The translations under genes were made by a program, and so were the position numbers. Below, piece after piece: positions 1 through 7,937 of a stretch of DNA of 55,778 nt. Under the pieces are notes generated by a model that was given only the letters and a program-made list of their open reading frames with translations, made no database searches and had not been told where the DNA came from. How positions within the stretch are numbered: the first letter of the stretch is position 1; the number at the start of each line of letters is the position of its first letter. This DNA is from Roseburia sp. 1XD42-34 (GTDB lineage Bacteria > Bacillota > Bacilli > Bacillales > Amphibacillaceae), in assembly GCF_009917385.1 (NCBI RefSeq), contig NZ_QWLJ01000032.1, positions 1 to 55,778 on the forward strand, in the 5' to 3' direction.

Positions 1-15
1 AAAATTATGTCATCT

Positions 16-77
16 ATGCCTCAAATGGATAATTAGCGCTTGACTTGAAGCATTACTTTTTATGCAACGCTAGTGAG
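16..77 (+). repeat. 62-bp flank shared by both window ends (left copy)
   Basis: This 62-bp stretch is identical to the reverse complement of 55717-55778, so the window begins and ends with an inverted pair. It can fold as a nested hairpin (AGCG with CGCT, GCAT with ATGC). It directly precedes the head of an L-type repeat here and at the other end, although the two heads are of different variants. It may be the true 5' part of the element, or a sign that the window is a contig closed by a repeat. Confidence 0.85.
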
Positions 78-449
78 AAATTATAAAATGAGGTGCTTGT
101 GGATAACGAAATAACCGAATAGCTACGTCTGGCTCTATCGCCTAACAACGATGCGACTTTAGAAATGTGTCCTTCGATAAGTCCCCATCTGCTCGTCCCT
201 AGAGGAAGGCTGACTACAAACGGGCTTGCTGCCCAGGCGTCGGCATACCCCTGTATGATTCCTTTATCCCGTAAAAACGCGTTGTAGACTCCCACGTCCT
301 AAGAATGGGATGTGAGCTGAACAAGTCGAGGATGGAGGTAACAGCCCCTAAATCCCCTAATTCGTAAGAGACCATTAGGTTATACCTTTGGGCTACTAAC
401 TATCCGAGGGGGTGAACGAAAACTTCCGCTGATGGAAGATTCACTTTAT
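77..449 (+). repeat. L-type interspersed repeat, head A plus full 3' S module
   Basis: Full-length copy that begins at aaattataaaatgaggtg, carries a GTGGATAAC motif, a GGGC/GCCC hairpin inside a GCTGAC/GTCGGC stem, then the S module with ACCTAAA-like and TTAGGT arms, and ends at TTCACTTTAT. It is non-coding; the open frames inside it are not conserved between copies. It ends about 20 bases from the stop codon of the minus-strand transporter gene. Confidence 0.85.
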
Positions 450-469
450 GTGGAATTCTTTTTAATTCG

Positions 470-1363
470 TTATGTTTGCAACTCACTATCTATTTTCTGT
501 TTGCGTTGCATTAATAAGATGGTTCCTAAAATAACTACCATACCAATCATTTGTTGGGTCGTAAATGTTTCATGAAAAATGAAAATACCAATTAACATAG
601 CAACTACAGGCTCAACGGTTGTTAAAATCGATGCCTTTGAAGCCTCAATATCTTTTAATCCCCATGTGTAAATAATATATGCAAAAGCAGTTGGTAAAAA
701 GCCTAGTCCAAATGCATAAAGGATGACAGCCGGTTCTAAAAGTAATATTCCTTTTTCCGCAAAAGGAAAAAAGGGGGTTAATGCAACCGCAGCTGTAATA
801 AAAGTGTATGTCGTAATACTCACTGTTGAATAAGTTGCTAAGGCGAATTTACTGAAAATGCTGTATAGAGCGTAACCAAATCCAGCTCCCAAACCAAATA
901 CAATCGCTTGAAAAGACACCGTGTTTACATTTAATGGATAAAATTCAATGACGAGAGAAACTCCTACCAAAGTGAAGACTAAAGCAGCTACTTTTTCTTT
1001 ATTTAACGGTTCTTGTAAGAAAAAGTAAGAAAGGATGACGACAAAGGCGGGACCGGTGTATAAGAGTGCTGTAGCAACTGGAATTGTGCTGAGCTCCATT
1101 GCGGTAAATAAACAAAAATTGAAAAAAGAAATACTCAGAATACCTGTTCCGATAAAATATCGAATGTCTTTTATAGCATGGAGTTTCAATTCACTACGGG
1201 CAAAAAGAAGTAAATAGATAACGAGTAATATAGCAGCTGTCCATGCTCGTAATATAACAACATCTATTGGTGAAAATCCGTAGTCATAAAGCTGTTTTAC
1301 ATACCAACTTATTGTTCCCCATAATGCGGCACCGAGTAAAATTAATATGTATGCTTTTTTCAA
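470..1363 (-). CDS. EamA/DMT-family transporter (drug/metabolite exporter)
   Basis: The product is about 297 residues with around ten hydrophobic segments arranged as two EamA-type halves, the usual layout of the drug/metabolite transporter superfamily. The N-terminal half contains the typical early LLGAALWGTISW helix and the C-terminal half a conserved TTVEPVVAMLIG segment. I place the start at a TTG at 1361-1363 because a GGGGGTGG ribosome-binding site lies just upstream; upstream extension to 1429 has no such site. The substrate cannot be told from sequence. It stands alone, with repeat copies on both sides. Confidence 0.85.
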   Translation of the reverse strand: MKKAYILILLGAALWGTISWYVKQLYDYGFSPIDVVILRAWTAAILLVIYLLLFARSELKLHAIKDIRYFIGTGILSISFFNFCLFTAMELSTIPVATALLYTGPAFVVILSYFFLQEPLNKEKVAALVFTLVGVSLVIEFYPLNVNTVSFQAIVFGLGAGFGYALYSIFSKFALATYSTVSITTYTFITAAVALTPFFPFAEKGILLLEPAVILYAFGLGFLPTAFAYIIYTWGLKDIEASKASILTTVEPVVAMLIGIFIFHETFTTQQMIGMVVILGTILLMQRKQKIDSELQT

Positions 1364-1509
1364 CCTTAACCACCCCCTTGAATAAAAATATAATTTTTTT
1401 CGCAGAAACAAAATATGTGAGCATTCCATGCGCTCTCAAATTAACCTGGAAGAGATAGTTCAAGCTATAAAGATGTTTTACTTTATTAACTGGATAACAT
1501 TTAACGGTT

Positions 1510-1702
1510 TCTTTTATCCCGTATTTAAGGTCCTGTAAGACTTCCTCTTCCCGAGTAGGATAATAACTTTTACTGCAAAGCTAAGTGGAGATAACAGCAC
1601 CTAAATGTCCTGTTTCGCGAACAGCCTTTAAGGTCATACCATGAAGGAGCTACCAATCAGTTAGGGATGAATGGCCCTAACTGAATGAAGAATTCACTTT
1701 AT
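1510..1702 (+). repeat. S-type structured repeat with perfect terminal hairpin
   Basis: Short copy running from CTTTTATCCCG to TTCACTTTAT. The terminal stem is perfect here: CAGTTAGGG at 1658-1666 pairs with CCCTAACTG at 1675-1683. Other copies have CAGTG/CACTG or CTGTG/CACAG at the same place, so the pairing and not the sequence is kept. An ACCTAAA arm pairs with a TTTAAGGT arm upstream. The rest of the 1440-1925 gap is AT-rich with no gene seen. Confidence 0.85.
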
Positions 1703-1929
1703 TCTATGCGTGTTTCTATGTTGAGGCTATTTGGAATTTAAAAATATGTAGAAATTCATTTATACCTTTCTGGGAGAAAATATCAAGTTATAAAGCGACG
1801 GGATTATATTTGCAATATTTATTTAATTATAACAAGAAATAGCTAATCATTATATATTTATGCCTTTATGTATATAGATAAAATGAATGGGGGAAAATAT
1901 TAGAAATATTAGTAGGAAGGGGAAATGGG

Positions 1930-2259
1930 ATGAATGATATGGGACTAGCTTTGGAGTTATTAAATCCATCACAAATACAAGAAAAATATTGGTATATTTT
2001 CTTTCTTGTTTGTACACTCTGTTTTATCTATTTTGTATCGCAATCATTTATTCGTTGGGTTATTCATCGGAATGCAATATTACTTCTTTCCTATGTCGTC
2101 ATCAGTTTATTCATTTTCACCATTTATTTTGCTATTAGTTTATTAAATGGTGGATTAAATATGAGTTTTTTTCAATCATTCCCGTTAATTATGCAATCTT
2201 TAGCTGTGTTTGGGTTAATATTAATTCTTGGATCGATGTTCAAATATTGGTTTAAATAG
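1930..2259 (+). CDS. small membrane protein of unknown function
   Basis: I do not recognise this 109-residue protein. It has three clear hydrophobic segments, at roughly residues 20-40, 50-72 and 84-104, with a short basic stretch (RWVIHR) between the first two, so it should sit in the cytoplasmic membrane. A GGAAGGGG ribosome-binding site lies about 6 bases before the ATG, supporting a real gene. It stands alone between repeats. No catalytic motif is visible. Confidence 0.65.
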   Translation: MNDMGLALELLNPSQIQEKYWYIFFLVCTLCFIYFVSQSFIRWVIHRNAILLLSYVVISLFIFTIYFAISLLNGGLNMSFFQSFPLIMQSLAVFGLILILGSMFKYWFK

Positions 2260-2377
2260 ACTTTTGGGAGAAGAGTTATGCTTAAATGGAAGCGTTAGGG
2301 GAAGGTTATAATGCTTTAGACCTGCTTGTCTATAGAGTTATGTTGTAAAAAGCCATCTAGATTAATCACTATAAGAG

Positions 2378-2433
2378 GTTATTCACAAAGGCTTCCGCCA
2401 TAAGACTTGGCGACAAGCCAAGTTTTTCTAAAG
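2378..2433 (+). repeat. E2 stem-loop repeat, partial copy
   Basis: Contains cacaaaggcttccgcc followed by ACTTGGCGACAAGCCAAGT, which folds into a perfect CTTGGC/GCCAAG hairpin and continues to TTTTTCTAA. The same block occurs at 19741-19829 and 26006-26095. The left part found in those copies is missing here. Confidence 0.8.
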
Positions 2434-2568
2434 GACACCTGAGACCTTAGCCGTCCTTAATCCGTATTACCACCTTTTTGAACACGCACCATAAAACTAT
2501 ATGAAAACTTCAGAAAATGTGTCCTGGTTATCCGCAGGCCATGATAGCCTACGATTGAGGCACTCTGT

Positions 2569-2712
2569 TCACAATTGGTTACTGTGATTTTGCAGGGGAA
2601 ATATAGGGTAATGAATATGGTCGGGAGCGTTAATCTTTTCTGGGGCTGCATTCATAACAAATTGTCTTTCTTCCGTCGATAATTTTTCAATTATGATACG
2701 AACAATCCGTTT
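2569..2712 (-). pseudogene. 3' fragment of an unrecognised coding sequence
   Basis: On the minus strand about 47 codons read without a stop and end in TGA; the middle reads KLSTEERQFVMNAAPEK, which has the composition of a real protein. No start or ribosome-binding site is present, and the upstream side stops exactly where a repeat fragment (2711-2749) begins. I read this as the C-terminal remnant of a gene cut off by the repeat. The family is not recognised. Confidence 0.4.
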
Positions 2713-2749
2713 GGGGTGAATGAAAACCTCCATTGAAGATTCACTTTAT
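2711..2749 (+). repeat. 3'-end fragment of the S-type repeat
   Basis: Only the last part of the module is present: GGGGTGAATGAAAACC and ATTGAAGATTCACTTTAT. It lies at the broken end of the coding remnant on its left. Confidence 0.75.
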
Positions 2750-2768
2750 TGACATAGTAATGAAGAAA

Positions 2769-2803
2769 AGAAAGCGATACCAAGTAGGTGATCGCTTTCT
2801 TAT
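2769..2803 (-). terminator. intrinsic terminator of ykyB
   Basis: AAGAAAGCGAT pairs with ATCGCTTTCTT across a 12-base loop. It lies downstream of the minus-strand ykyB gene and, being symmetric, could act in both directions. Confidence 0.75.
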
Positions 2804-2859
2804 ATTTTAGTGTTCTACCGTATCTCTGTTGTAATCAAAATTACGATTGAGAATAGGGG

Positions 2860-3336
2860 CTAATTGCGATGCGATTTTGTCGGTGGCCATTCCATTTTTC
2901 CTAGAGATGACGGTGTGTAGTAGGTAGACGCTCTCCTGCCGGCTCTTTTTATTGAATATGGAGGCTTTTTGGCTTTCCAGTTAATATAGCGATAAATGAT
3001 TTTTTTTGCTTGTGACAAGGACATCTTTGTTTGGGGGTTACGGTAACTATCATCTAATTCACCTAAGTGTTGCAATTCCTTGAAATCATCCTTTGCTGGA
3101 GGAATATGAAAATAGTAATCGGCTATCTGAACGAGTAGCGTAGAGTGCTGATTACTGTATTTGGGGTGTTTGGAAAAGTGCAGACCAACCTTCTTCGCTA
3201 GATTTTGCTGTAGTAACTGGTTTATCGTTGCTTTTTTTATATAATATAAGTGTTTAGGGTCAGGAGCGGTTTTTGCATGGCGGTTTACTGTATAAAGTGC
3301 TTTCGCTATTTCTTCAATTTGCTCTTGTTCATTCAT
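2860..3336 (-). CDS. ykyB: YkyB-family protein
   Basis: This 158-residue, basic, soluble protein matches the YkyB family of Bacillales, about 154 residues in B. subtilis. The N-terminal half is helical; the C-terminal half is rich in lysine, arginine and tyrosine, ending in a conserved GRRASTYYTPSSLGKMEW block. The start is the ATG after AAAGGAGGAGC. In B. subtilis ykyB lies near ykuE, as here, which supports the call. Its biochemical function is not established. Confidence 0.88.
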   Translation of the reverse strand: MNEQEQIEEIAKALYTVNRHAKTAPDPKHLYYIKKATINQLLQQNLAKKVGLHFSKHPKYSNQHSTLLVQIADYYFHIPPAKDDFKELQHLGELDDSYRNPQTKMSLSQAKKIIYRYINWKAKKPPYSIKRAGRRASTYYTPSSLGKMEWPPTKSHRN

Positions 3337-3383
3337 CCCATTTGCTCCTCCTTTAAGCTAAAAGTGTTCATGTATACGATGGG

Positions 3384-3550
3384 AAGGTGTTGTTAGTCGC
3401 CCACTTTGGGGAGCCCGAGTGGATACCAAGAAGTTTAAGTGTGAGATAACTGCACCTAAATTCTCGTTTTGTTCAAGGAACTTTAGGTTATACCTTGTGG
3501 TACTAGCAATCAGCGGGTAATAATAGCCTCTACGGATTGAAGTTTCCATT
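3384..3550 (+). repeat. S-type structured repeat
   Basis: Contains CCCACTT paired with AAGTGTG, then GATAACTGCACCTAAA paired with CTTTAGGT, then CAATCAGCGG followed by ATTGAAG. The terminal hairpin is partly decayed. It fills the gap between the minus-strand genes ykuE and ykyB; open reading frames crossing it are not genes. Confidence 0.8.
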
Positions 3551-3658
3551 GTATATATCCTATCGTAACAAGCAAAGGGATGCAAGCACAGAGACATAGG
3601 ATTGGTATTAAATTGGAATGTACTGCAAATTTCTATTAAGACTCTATTCTTTAGCAAT

Positions 3659-4513
3659 CTATATTTTTGATTTCAATGTATAGACATGGATTTCAGGTTT
3701 GCATAAAAACCGAAAAGGAAGTCGCGTGGTGCCAATTCCGCTATTAACAAATAATTGCATATTTCCACCATTAAGGTTGTATTCTCCTTGTACATACTTT
3801 TCTGCATAAGCAGGGCTGTAAATATGACCAATGAAAGGGAAGCGTATTTGGCCTCCATGGCTGTGACCAGACAGTTGCAGGTCAATAGGATGCTTTGCCG
3901 CTTTATCCGCAAAATCAGGCTCATGAGCTAATAAAATTGTAAACAAATTGGTATTAGCTTGGGATAAAGTTTTAGTAAGATCAGGTTTCCCTAGCATTAA
4001 GTCATCAATACCCGCTAAAATAATGGACTCGTTTTTTTCTTTAATAGTAACACTATTATTTTGTAATAATTGAAACCCTGCTTTTTCCATGGTATCAAGT
4101 ACAACTTCGGTTCCATACCCTCCATGATCATGGTTTCCATAAATCCAAAACTTCCCTTTCGGTGCTTGTAAAGTTTTTAAAATATGAATAATTGTATCAT
4201 CCCAGTGAAAATTTTGTGGTTCATCCACTAAGTCACCGGTAAACACAATTAAATCAGGTTGGAGCCCATTTATTTTCTTTACCAATTCTTTTAATTGTTC
4301 CAATGTGTAATGGAATCCAATATGTGTATCTGAGAATTGGACAATTTTAAAATGGTCAAACGCTTTTGCCAGTTTACTAGATTCAACTGTATTTTTATTT
4401 ACATGAAGTAAAATTGGTTCGACATCTCTAGCATAATAAAAAGTTCCACCGCTTAAGCCTAACAATGCAAATAAGCTCCCAAGCGCCTTTTTTAAAAAAG
4501 TTCTTCTGTTCAT
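3659..4513 (-). CDS. ykuE: Tat-exported metallophosphoesterase YkuE
   Basis: A 284-residue calcineurin-like phosphoesterase. The N-terminus MNRRTFLKK followed by a hydrophobic stretch is a twin-arginine signal, as in B. subtilis YkuE, a known substrate of the TatAyCy system. Metal-binding motifs appear in order: SDTHIG, TGDLVD, GNHDHGG, LAHEPD and SGHSHGG. I start at the ATG at 4511-4513, about 10 bases after AAAGG, because a TTG three codons earlier is too close to that site. It is expected outside the membrane or in the wall; the physiological substrate is unknown. Confidence 0.92.
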   Translation of the reverse strand: MNRRTFLKKALGSLFALLGLSGGTFYYARDVEPILLHVNKNTVESSKLAKAFDHFKIVQFSDTHIGFHYTLEQLKELVKKINGLQPDLIVFTGDLVDEPQNFHWDDTIIHILKTLQAPKGKFWIYGNHDHGGYGTEVVLDTMEKAGFQLLQNNSVTIKEKNESIILAGIDDLMLGKPDLTKTLSQANTNLFTILLAHEPDFADKAAKHPIDLQLSGHSHGGQIRFPFIGHIYSPAYAEKYVQGEYNLNGGNMQLFVNSGIGTTRLPFRFLCKPEIHVYTLKSKI

Positions 4514-4680
4514 GACTGACAAACCTTTCTTGCATTCATTAGAATAAAATTATAACATGAATATTGAAAAATAGAATCATCTTAAAAAAATTTGCTTCAT
4601 TTAAATATAAATAAAACTAAAGAGAGTAGAAGCTTATAAAAGTCATGAACCATTGTTTTACGTAGTAGTTAAAAAGAAGG

Positions 4681-4717
4681 AACTGCATTCAGCAGGTTCA
4701 ACCTGCTGAATGCAGTT
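4681..4717 (-). terminator. 18-bp perfect inverted repeat, likely czcD terminator
   Basis: AACTGCATTCAGCAGGTT and its exact complement are separated by one base. Read on the minus strand the hairpin is followed within a few bases by CTTTTT, so it probably ends the czrA-czcD transcript. The T run is short and offset, so the assignment is not certain. Confidence 0.6.
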
Positions 4718-4760
4718 AAATTAAAACTGTATTTCATTGGAAAGAGAGGATGTTATCTAT

Positions 4761-5681
4761 TTAAAAGGAACAATCATCACAGTTCTCTTGAATCTCTGCG
4801 TTTTTACCTTCTATTTGCAATGTGCAATGAGAGATTGCGAAGTTACGCTTCAATTGCTGATTCGCCTGCGTGATTAAGCTATCACGATCTACTGTATCAT
4901 CTACAACTAAATGGCAGCTTAATGCTGGAAATTCGGAAGTAATGGACCATACATGCAAATCATGCACGTTATGAACTCCTTTTAAATCCATTAGCTCTTG
5001 CTTTACGTCCTCAACATTGACATTTGCTGGCTTTCCTTCCATTAAAATATGAATAGAATCTTTAGTTATCCGAATGCCGGATAAAATAATTAGAAACGCA
5101 ACAATAACACTGGCAATCGGATCTGCAAGATTCCAATCAAACAGCAAAATGAGAATACCAGCAATGATGGCTCCGATTGAACCAAGCAAATCTCCAAAAA
5201 CGTGCAGAAGGGCACTACGAATATTTAAATTTTCCTGTGAATCTCCACGCATAAGTACCCAAGCAGCAATTATATTCACAATTAGCCCAATGATAGCAAT
5301 GATCATCATACTCGCACTCACGTTTGGGGGCTCCATAAAGCGTTGGAATGCCTCATAAAAAATATATAAGGAAATAACGATTAGTGTAACCCCGTTGATA
5401 AACGCAGCAATTATTTCAAATCGGCGGTAACCGTACGTTTTAGAAGCTGTTGCTTGTCGTTCTCCAATTTTGAATGCTAATAAACTTAGCCCAAGCGCTG
5501 CCGCATCGCTAAGCATATGTCCAGCATCGGAAAGGAGAGCAAGACTGTTGGTTAAAAATCCACCAACCGCTTCAACAATCATAAAAAAAGAAATTAGCAA
5601 AAAGCTGAATAATAGAGCTTTTTTATTGCTTGTGCCGTGGTGATGGCCATGCCCATGTTCGTGATTATGTCCGTGCCCCAC
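4761..5681 (-). CDS. czcD: cation diffusion facilitator (zinc/cadmium/cobalt efflux), CzcD type
   Basis: A 306-residue CDF transporter. The N-terminus is rich in histidine (GHGHNHEHGHGHHHG), followed by six membrane segments with LLSDAGHMLSD in helix 2 and HVFGDLLGS in helix 5, the positions of the metal-binding H/D residues in CzcD-type exporters. A cytoplasmic domain follows (VHDLHVWSI), and the protein ends in a small cysteine cluster (CDDCSF). The start is a GTG after AGGAGG. The stop of the regulator gene is 15 bases upstream, so the two form an operon for metal detoxification. Confidence 0.93.
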   Translation of the reverse strand: MGHGHNHEHGHGHHHGTSNKKALLFSFLLISFFMIVEAVGGFLTNSLALLSDAGHMLSDAAALGLSLLAFKIGERQATASKTYGYRRFEIIAAFINGVTLIVISLYIFYEAFQRFMEPPNVSASMMIIAIIGLIVNIIAAWVLMRGDSQENLNIRSALLHVFGDLLGSIGAIIAGILILLFDWNLADPIASVIVAFLIILSGIRITKDSIHILMEGKPANVNVEDVKQELMDLKGVHNVHDLHVWSITSEFPALSCHLVVDDTVDRDSLITQANQQLKRNFAISHCTLQIEGKNAEIQENCDDCSF

Positions 5682-5696
5682 TATATAACCTCCTAT

Positions 5697-5996
5697 CTAG
5701 GTATGTTTACTATGTTCAATTGTTTGTTCTAATAAATTCATTACATGATAATCATCAGGTGAATAGTAATACGTTGTTTTTTCTCGTCGGTTTTTTACTA
5801 ACCTTATTTGCTTTAAGTATTTCAATTGATGAGAAATAGTCGATTGGTGCATTTCTAAACGTTCAGCAATTTCGTTTACCGAACATTCTTTATGAAACAG
5901 CAAATGTAATATTTTTAATCTAGTCGGATCTGATAAAGCTTTAAATGTTTGGGATACAGTATCAATTAATTGGTCGTCAATAGGATGATAATCCAC
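5697..5996 (-). CDS. czrA: ArsR/SmtB-family metal-sensing repressor CzrA
   Basis: A 99-residue winged-helix repressor with ALSDPTRLKILHLL near the start, a recognition helix (MHQSTISHQLKYL) and a C-terminal helix DDYHVMNLLEQTIEHS whose D, H, H residues match the alpha-5 zinc site of CzrA proteins. The start is a GTG 7 bases after AAGGAGG. It is the first gene of a two-gene operon with czcD and probably represses that operon through the palindrome at 6013-6050 until metal binds. Confidence 0.92.
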   Translation of the reverse strand: MDYHPIDDQLIDTVSQTFKALSDPTRLKILHLLFHKECSVNEIAERLEMHQSTISHQLKYLKQIRLVKNRREKTTYYYSPDDYHVMNLLEQTIEHSKHT

Positions 5997-6012
5997 TTAT
6001 ATTCCTCCTTAT

Positions 6013-6050
6013 TAATATATTATATGCTCATATGCTCATATTATATATTA
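6013..6050. promoter_or_regulatory. probable CzrA operator
   Basis: The left arm TAATATATTATATG (6013-6026) and the right arm CATATTATATATTA (6037-6050) are inverted with one mismatch, around a centre containing ATATG repeats. Size, AT-richness and position just upstream of the czrA start fit an ArsR/SmtB-family operator. Confidence 0.65.
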
Positions 6051-6189
6051 ATAAAAGTAAAATGACAATCAAAATGGTAAAATATTTTGCTTATTGCTTT
6101 CCTATGGTAAAATGTATGTAGTCTGTTCTCCGTCTTATGTTTGCTTAAAAAAGAGCAAACCTTCTATATGAAGAATTAAAAGGGGTGAT

Positions 6190-6633
6190 ATGATGAGCAT
6201 GTTGCAAAATCAGCGCTTAACAGACATTAGGTTAGGTGAAATGATGATTCCATCAGAAAAAGTAGCACATGTTCAAGTGAATAATCCGTTGGAGCACGCA
6301 CTGCTCGTACTGGTAAAGTCTGGGTACTCAGCCGTTCCGGTATTGGATTCGTCATATAAATTGGTTGGTATTATTGGAAAAACAACCATATTAGATCAGA
6401 TCCTTGGTTTGGAACGATTTGAGTTTGAACGTCTGTCAACGATAGTGGTAAAAGATGTGCTTCAGGATGATATTCCTTGCTTAACAAAAGAAGACTCGTT
6501 GTTGAAAGGTTTAAACGCTGTCATTAACCATCCATTTGTTTGTATTGCTGATGAAGAAGGATATTTTGATGGAATTTTAACTAGAAGAGCAATACTGAAA
6601 CAATTAAAAAAAGATATGTATGCCACCAAATAA
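6190..6633 (+). CDS. darB: CBS-domain protein YkuL/DarB
   Basis: A 147-residue protein made of two CBS motifs (about residues 15-70 and 85-140), matching YkuL of B. subtilis throughout, including KVAHVQV, NPLEHALLVL and TRRAILKQL. In B. subtilis this protein (DarB/CbpB) binds cyclic di-AMP and controls the (p)ppGpp synthetase Rel and pyruvate carboxylase. Two adjacent ATG codons are possible starts; the second (6193) has better spacing from AGGGG. It is monocistronic with its own terminator. Confidence 0.9.
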   Translation: MMSMLQNQRLTDIRLGEMMIPSEKVAHVQVNNPLEHALLVLVKSGYSAVPVLDSSYKLVGIIGKTTILDQILGLERFEFERLSTIVVKDVLQDDIPCLTKEDSLLKGLNAVINHPFVCIADEEGYFDGILTRRAILKQLKKDMYATK

Positions 6634-6671
6634 AGCCCATCCTCTGTTTAGTAGGCAGAGGATGGGCTTTT
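6632..6671 (+). terminator. terminator of ykuL
   Basis: AAAGCCCATCCTCTG pairs with CAGAGGATGGGCTTT across a 9-base loop, followed by a T. Confidence 0.88.
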
Positions 6672-6674
6672 GAC

Positions 6675-7200
6675 TGGTGAATTTCATAATCATTATATCT
6701 TGTCGTGTAAGGGATAAAAATCGACCTCCTCGATCCCTGTACAATGCGATTTCAATTAAAACTCCCGGAGGAACTTCTTACAGAATAAACATCTCCGTCG
6801 ATGTGTTCATCCCTATTTGCATCACTTTTAAACGAACCGCAGGCTGTAGTAGCTAAGCAACACGAAACATACCATTTTTGAATTATCCTTTTATGAATAT
6901 ACTTAAAAACTATTCCAAGCTATCGAAGACACTTGAAATGACCGTTTTTTTCGTGCACCACCTTATTGACACGTTAAATGGGAATCTAGATATAGGTATG
7001 GCTCGTAGGATTTCCCTCTTTCTAGGAAAGTAGAGTGAATTTCCGCTTCGGCTTCAGGAGTGATACTGTTATTAATTCCGCATAAAAGCAAGAAAATTAC
7101 AAGTTAAAATAATTCATGACAGAATCTAAAAGTAGGTAATGATTGCGACAAAAAAAGTGATCTGCTAAATTATAAGATAGTACATAACTAGGAGGGAACA
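6675..7200. other. 530-bp gap without a recognised gene
   Basis: In B. subtilis ccpC and the flavodoxin-region genes ykuNOP lie here, between ykuL and dapH. None is present. The stretch holds several short inverted segments (for example CCTCCTCGATCCC and GGATTTCC-like pieces) that may be decayed repeat material, but no clear repeat, riboswitch or coding frame. A dapH promoter presumably lies near its right end. Confidence 0.5.
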
Positions 7201-7204
7201 ATCA

Positions 7205-7924
7205 ATGAAGATGATGGATGGTAATGAGATTATAAACTTTATTTCGAATAGTAAGAAAAGCACACCCGTAAAGGTATATATAAAAGGAGAAGGGCTAGAC
7301 CGTTTATCCATGGACGATTCCATACAAGCTTTTATCGAATCAAAAAGCGGTGTTTTATTTGGTGAATGGGATGTAATTAAAAAGTTGCTTGAAGAGTCAG
7401 GTCATATCATTAAGGATTATGTTATTGAAAACGACCGTCGTAATTCAGCTATCCCTTTACTTGATCTAAAAGTTGTTAATGCTCGCATTGAACCAGGAGC
7501 GATCATTCGTGACCAAGTCGAAATTGGTGACGGCTGCGTTATTATGATGGGCGCAACGATAAATATTGGCTCAGTGATTGGTGACGGTACGATGATTGAC
7601 ATGAATGTTGTGCTTGGTGGACGAGCTACGGTAGGGAAAAATTGTCATATCGGTGCAGGTACAGTATTAGCTGGAGTAATTGAACCACCATCAGCGAAAC
7701 CGGTTATTGTGGAAGATGATGTCGTGATTGGTGCGAACGTAGTTGTGCTAGAGGGAGTGACCATTGGAAAAGGAGCCATCGTTGCTGCTGGTTCTATTGT
7801 GACTAAAGATGTGGCTCCAAATACACTTGTAGCAGGAACTCCGGCAAGAGTATTAAAAGAAATTGACGAAAGTACAAAATCAAAAACGGAGATCAAGCAA
7901 GAACTTCGAAAATTAAATGATTAA
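7205..7924 (+). CDS. dapH: tetrahydrodipicolinate N-acetyltransferase
   Basis: A 239-residue hexapeptide-repeat acyltransferase. Residues about 1-80 form the DapH N-terminal domain; from about 90 onward left-handed beta-helix repeats are plain ([51 protein letters not shown]). DapH transfers an acetyl group to tetrahydrodipicolinate in the acetyl branch of the lysine and diaminopimelate pathway, supplying cell-wall precursor. The ATG follows AGGAGGG by 8 bases. The next gene, ykuR, encodes the deacetylase of the same branch. Confidence 0.95.
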   Translation: MKMMDGNEIINFISNSKKSTPVKVYIKGEGLDRLSMDDSIQAFIESKSGVLFGEWDVIKKLLEESGHIIKDYVIENDRRNSAIPLLDLKVVNARIEPGAIIRDQVEIGDGCVIMMGATINIGSVIGDGTMIDMNVVLGGRATVGKNCHIGAGTVLAGVIEPPSAKPVIVEDDVVIGANVVVLEGVTIGKGAIVAAGSIVTKDVAPNTLVAGTPARVLKEIDESTKSKTEIKQELRKLND

Positions 7925-7937
7925 GCAGGGGAATGAT

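Noticed and set aside
53..295. 80-codon open frame on the minus strand
   Set aside because: It lies inside the repeat and its flank; other copies do not keep the frame.
3358..3657. 99-codon open frame on the minus strand between ykuE and ykyB
   Set aside because: It crosses an S-type repeat and has no supporting ribosome-binding site.
6675..7200. Lysine riboswitch or T-box ahead of dapH
   Set aside because: I could not find the conserved core of either element in the leader.
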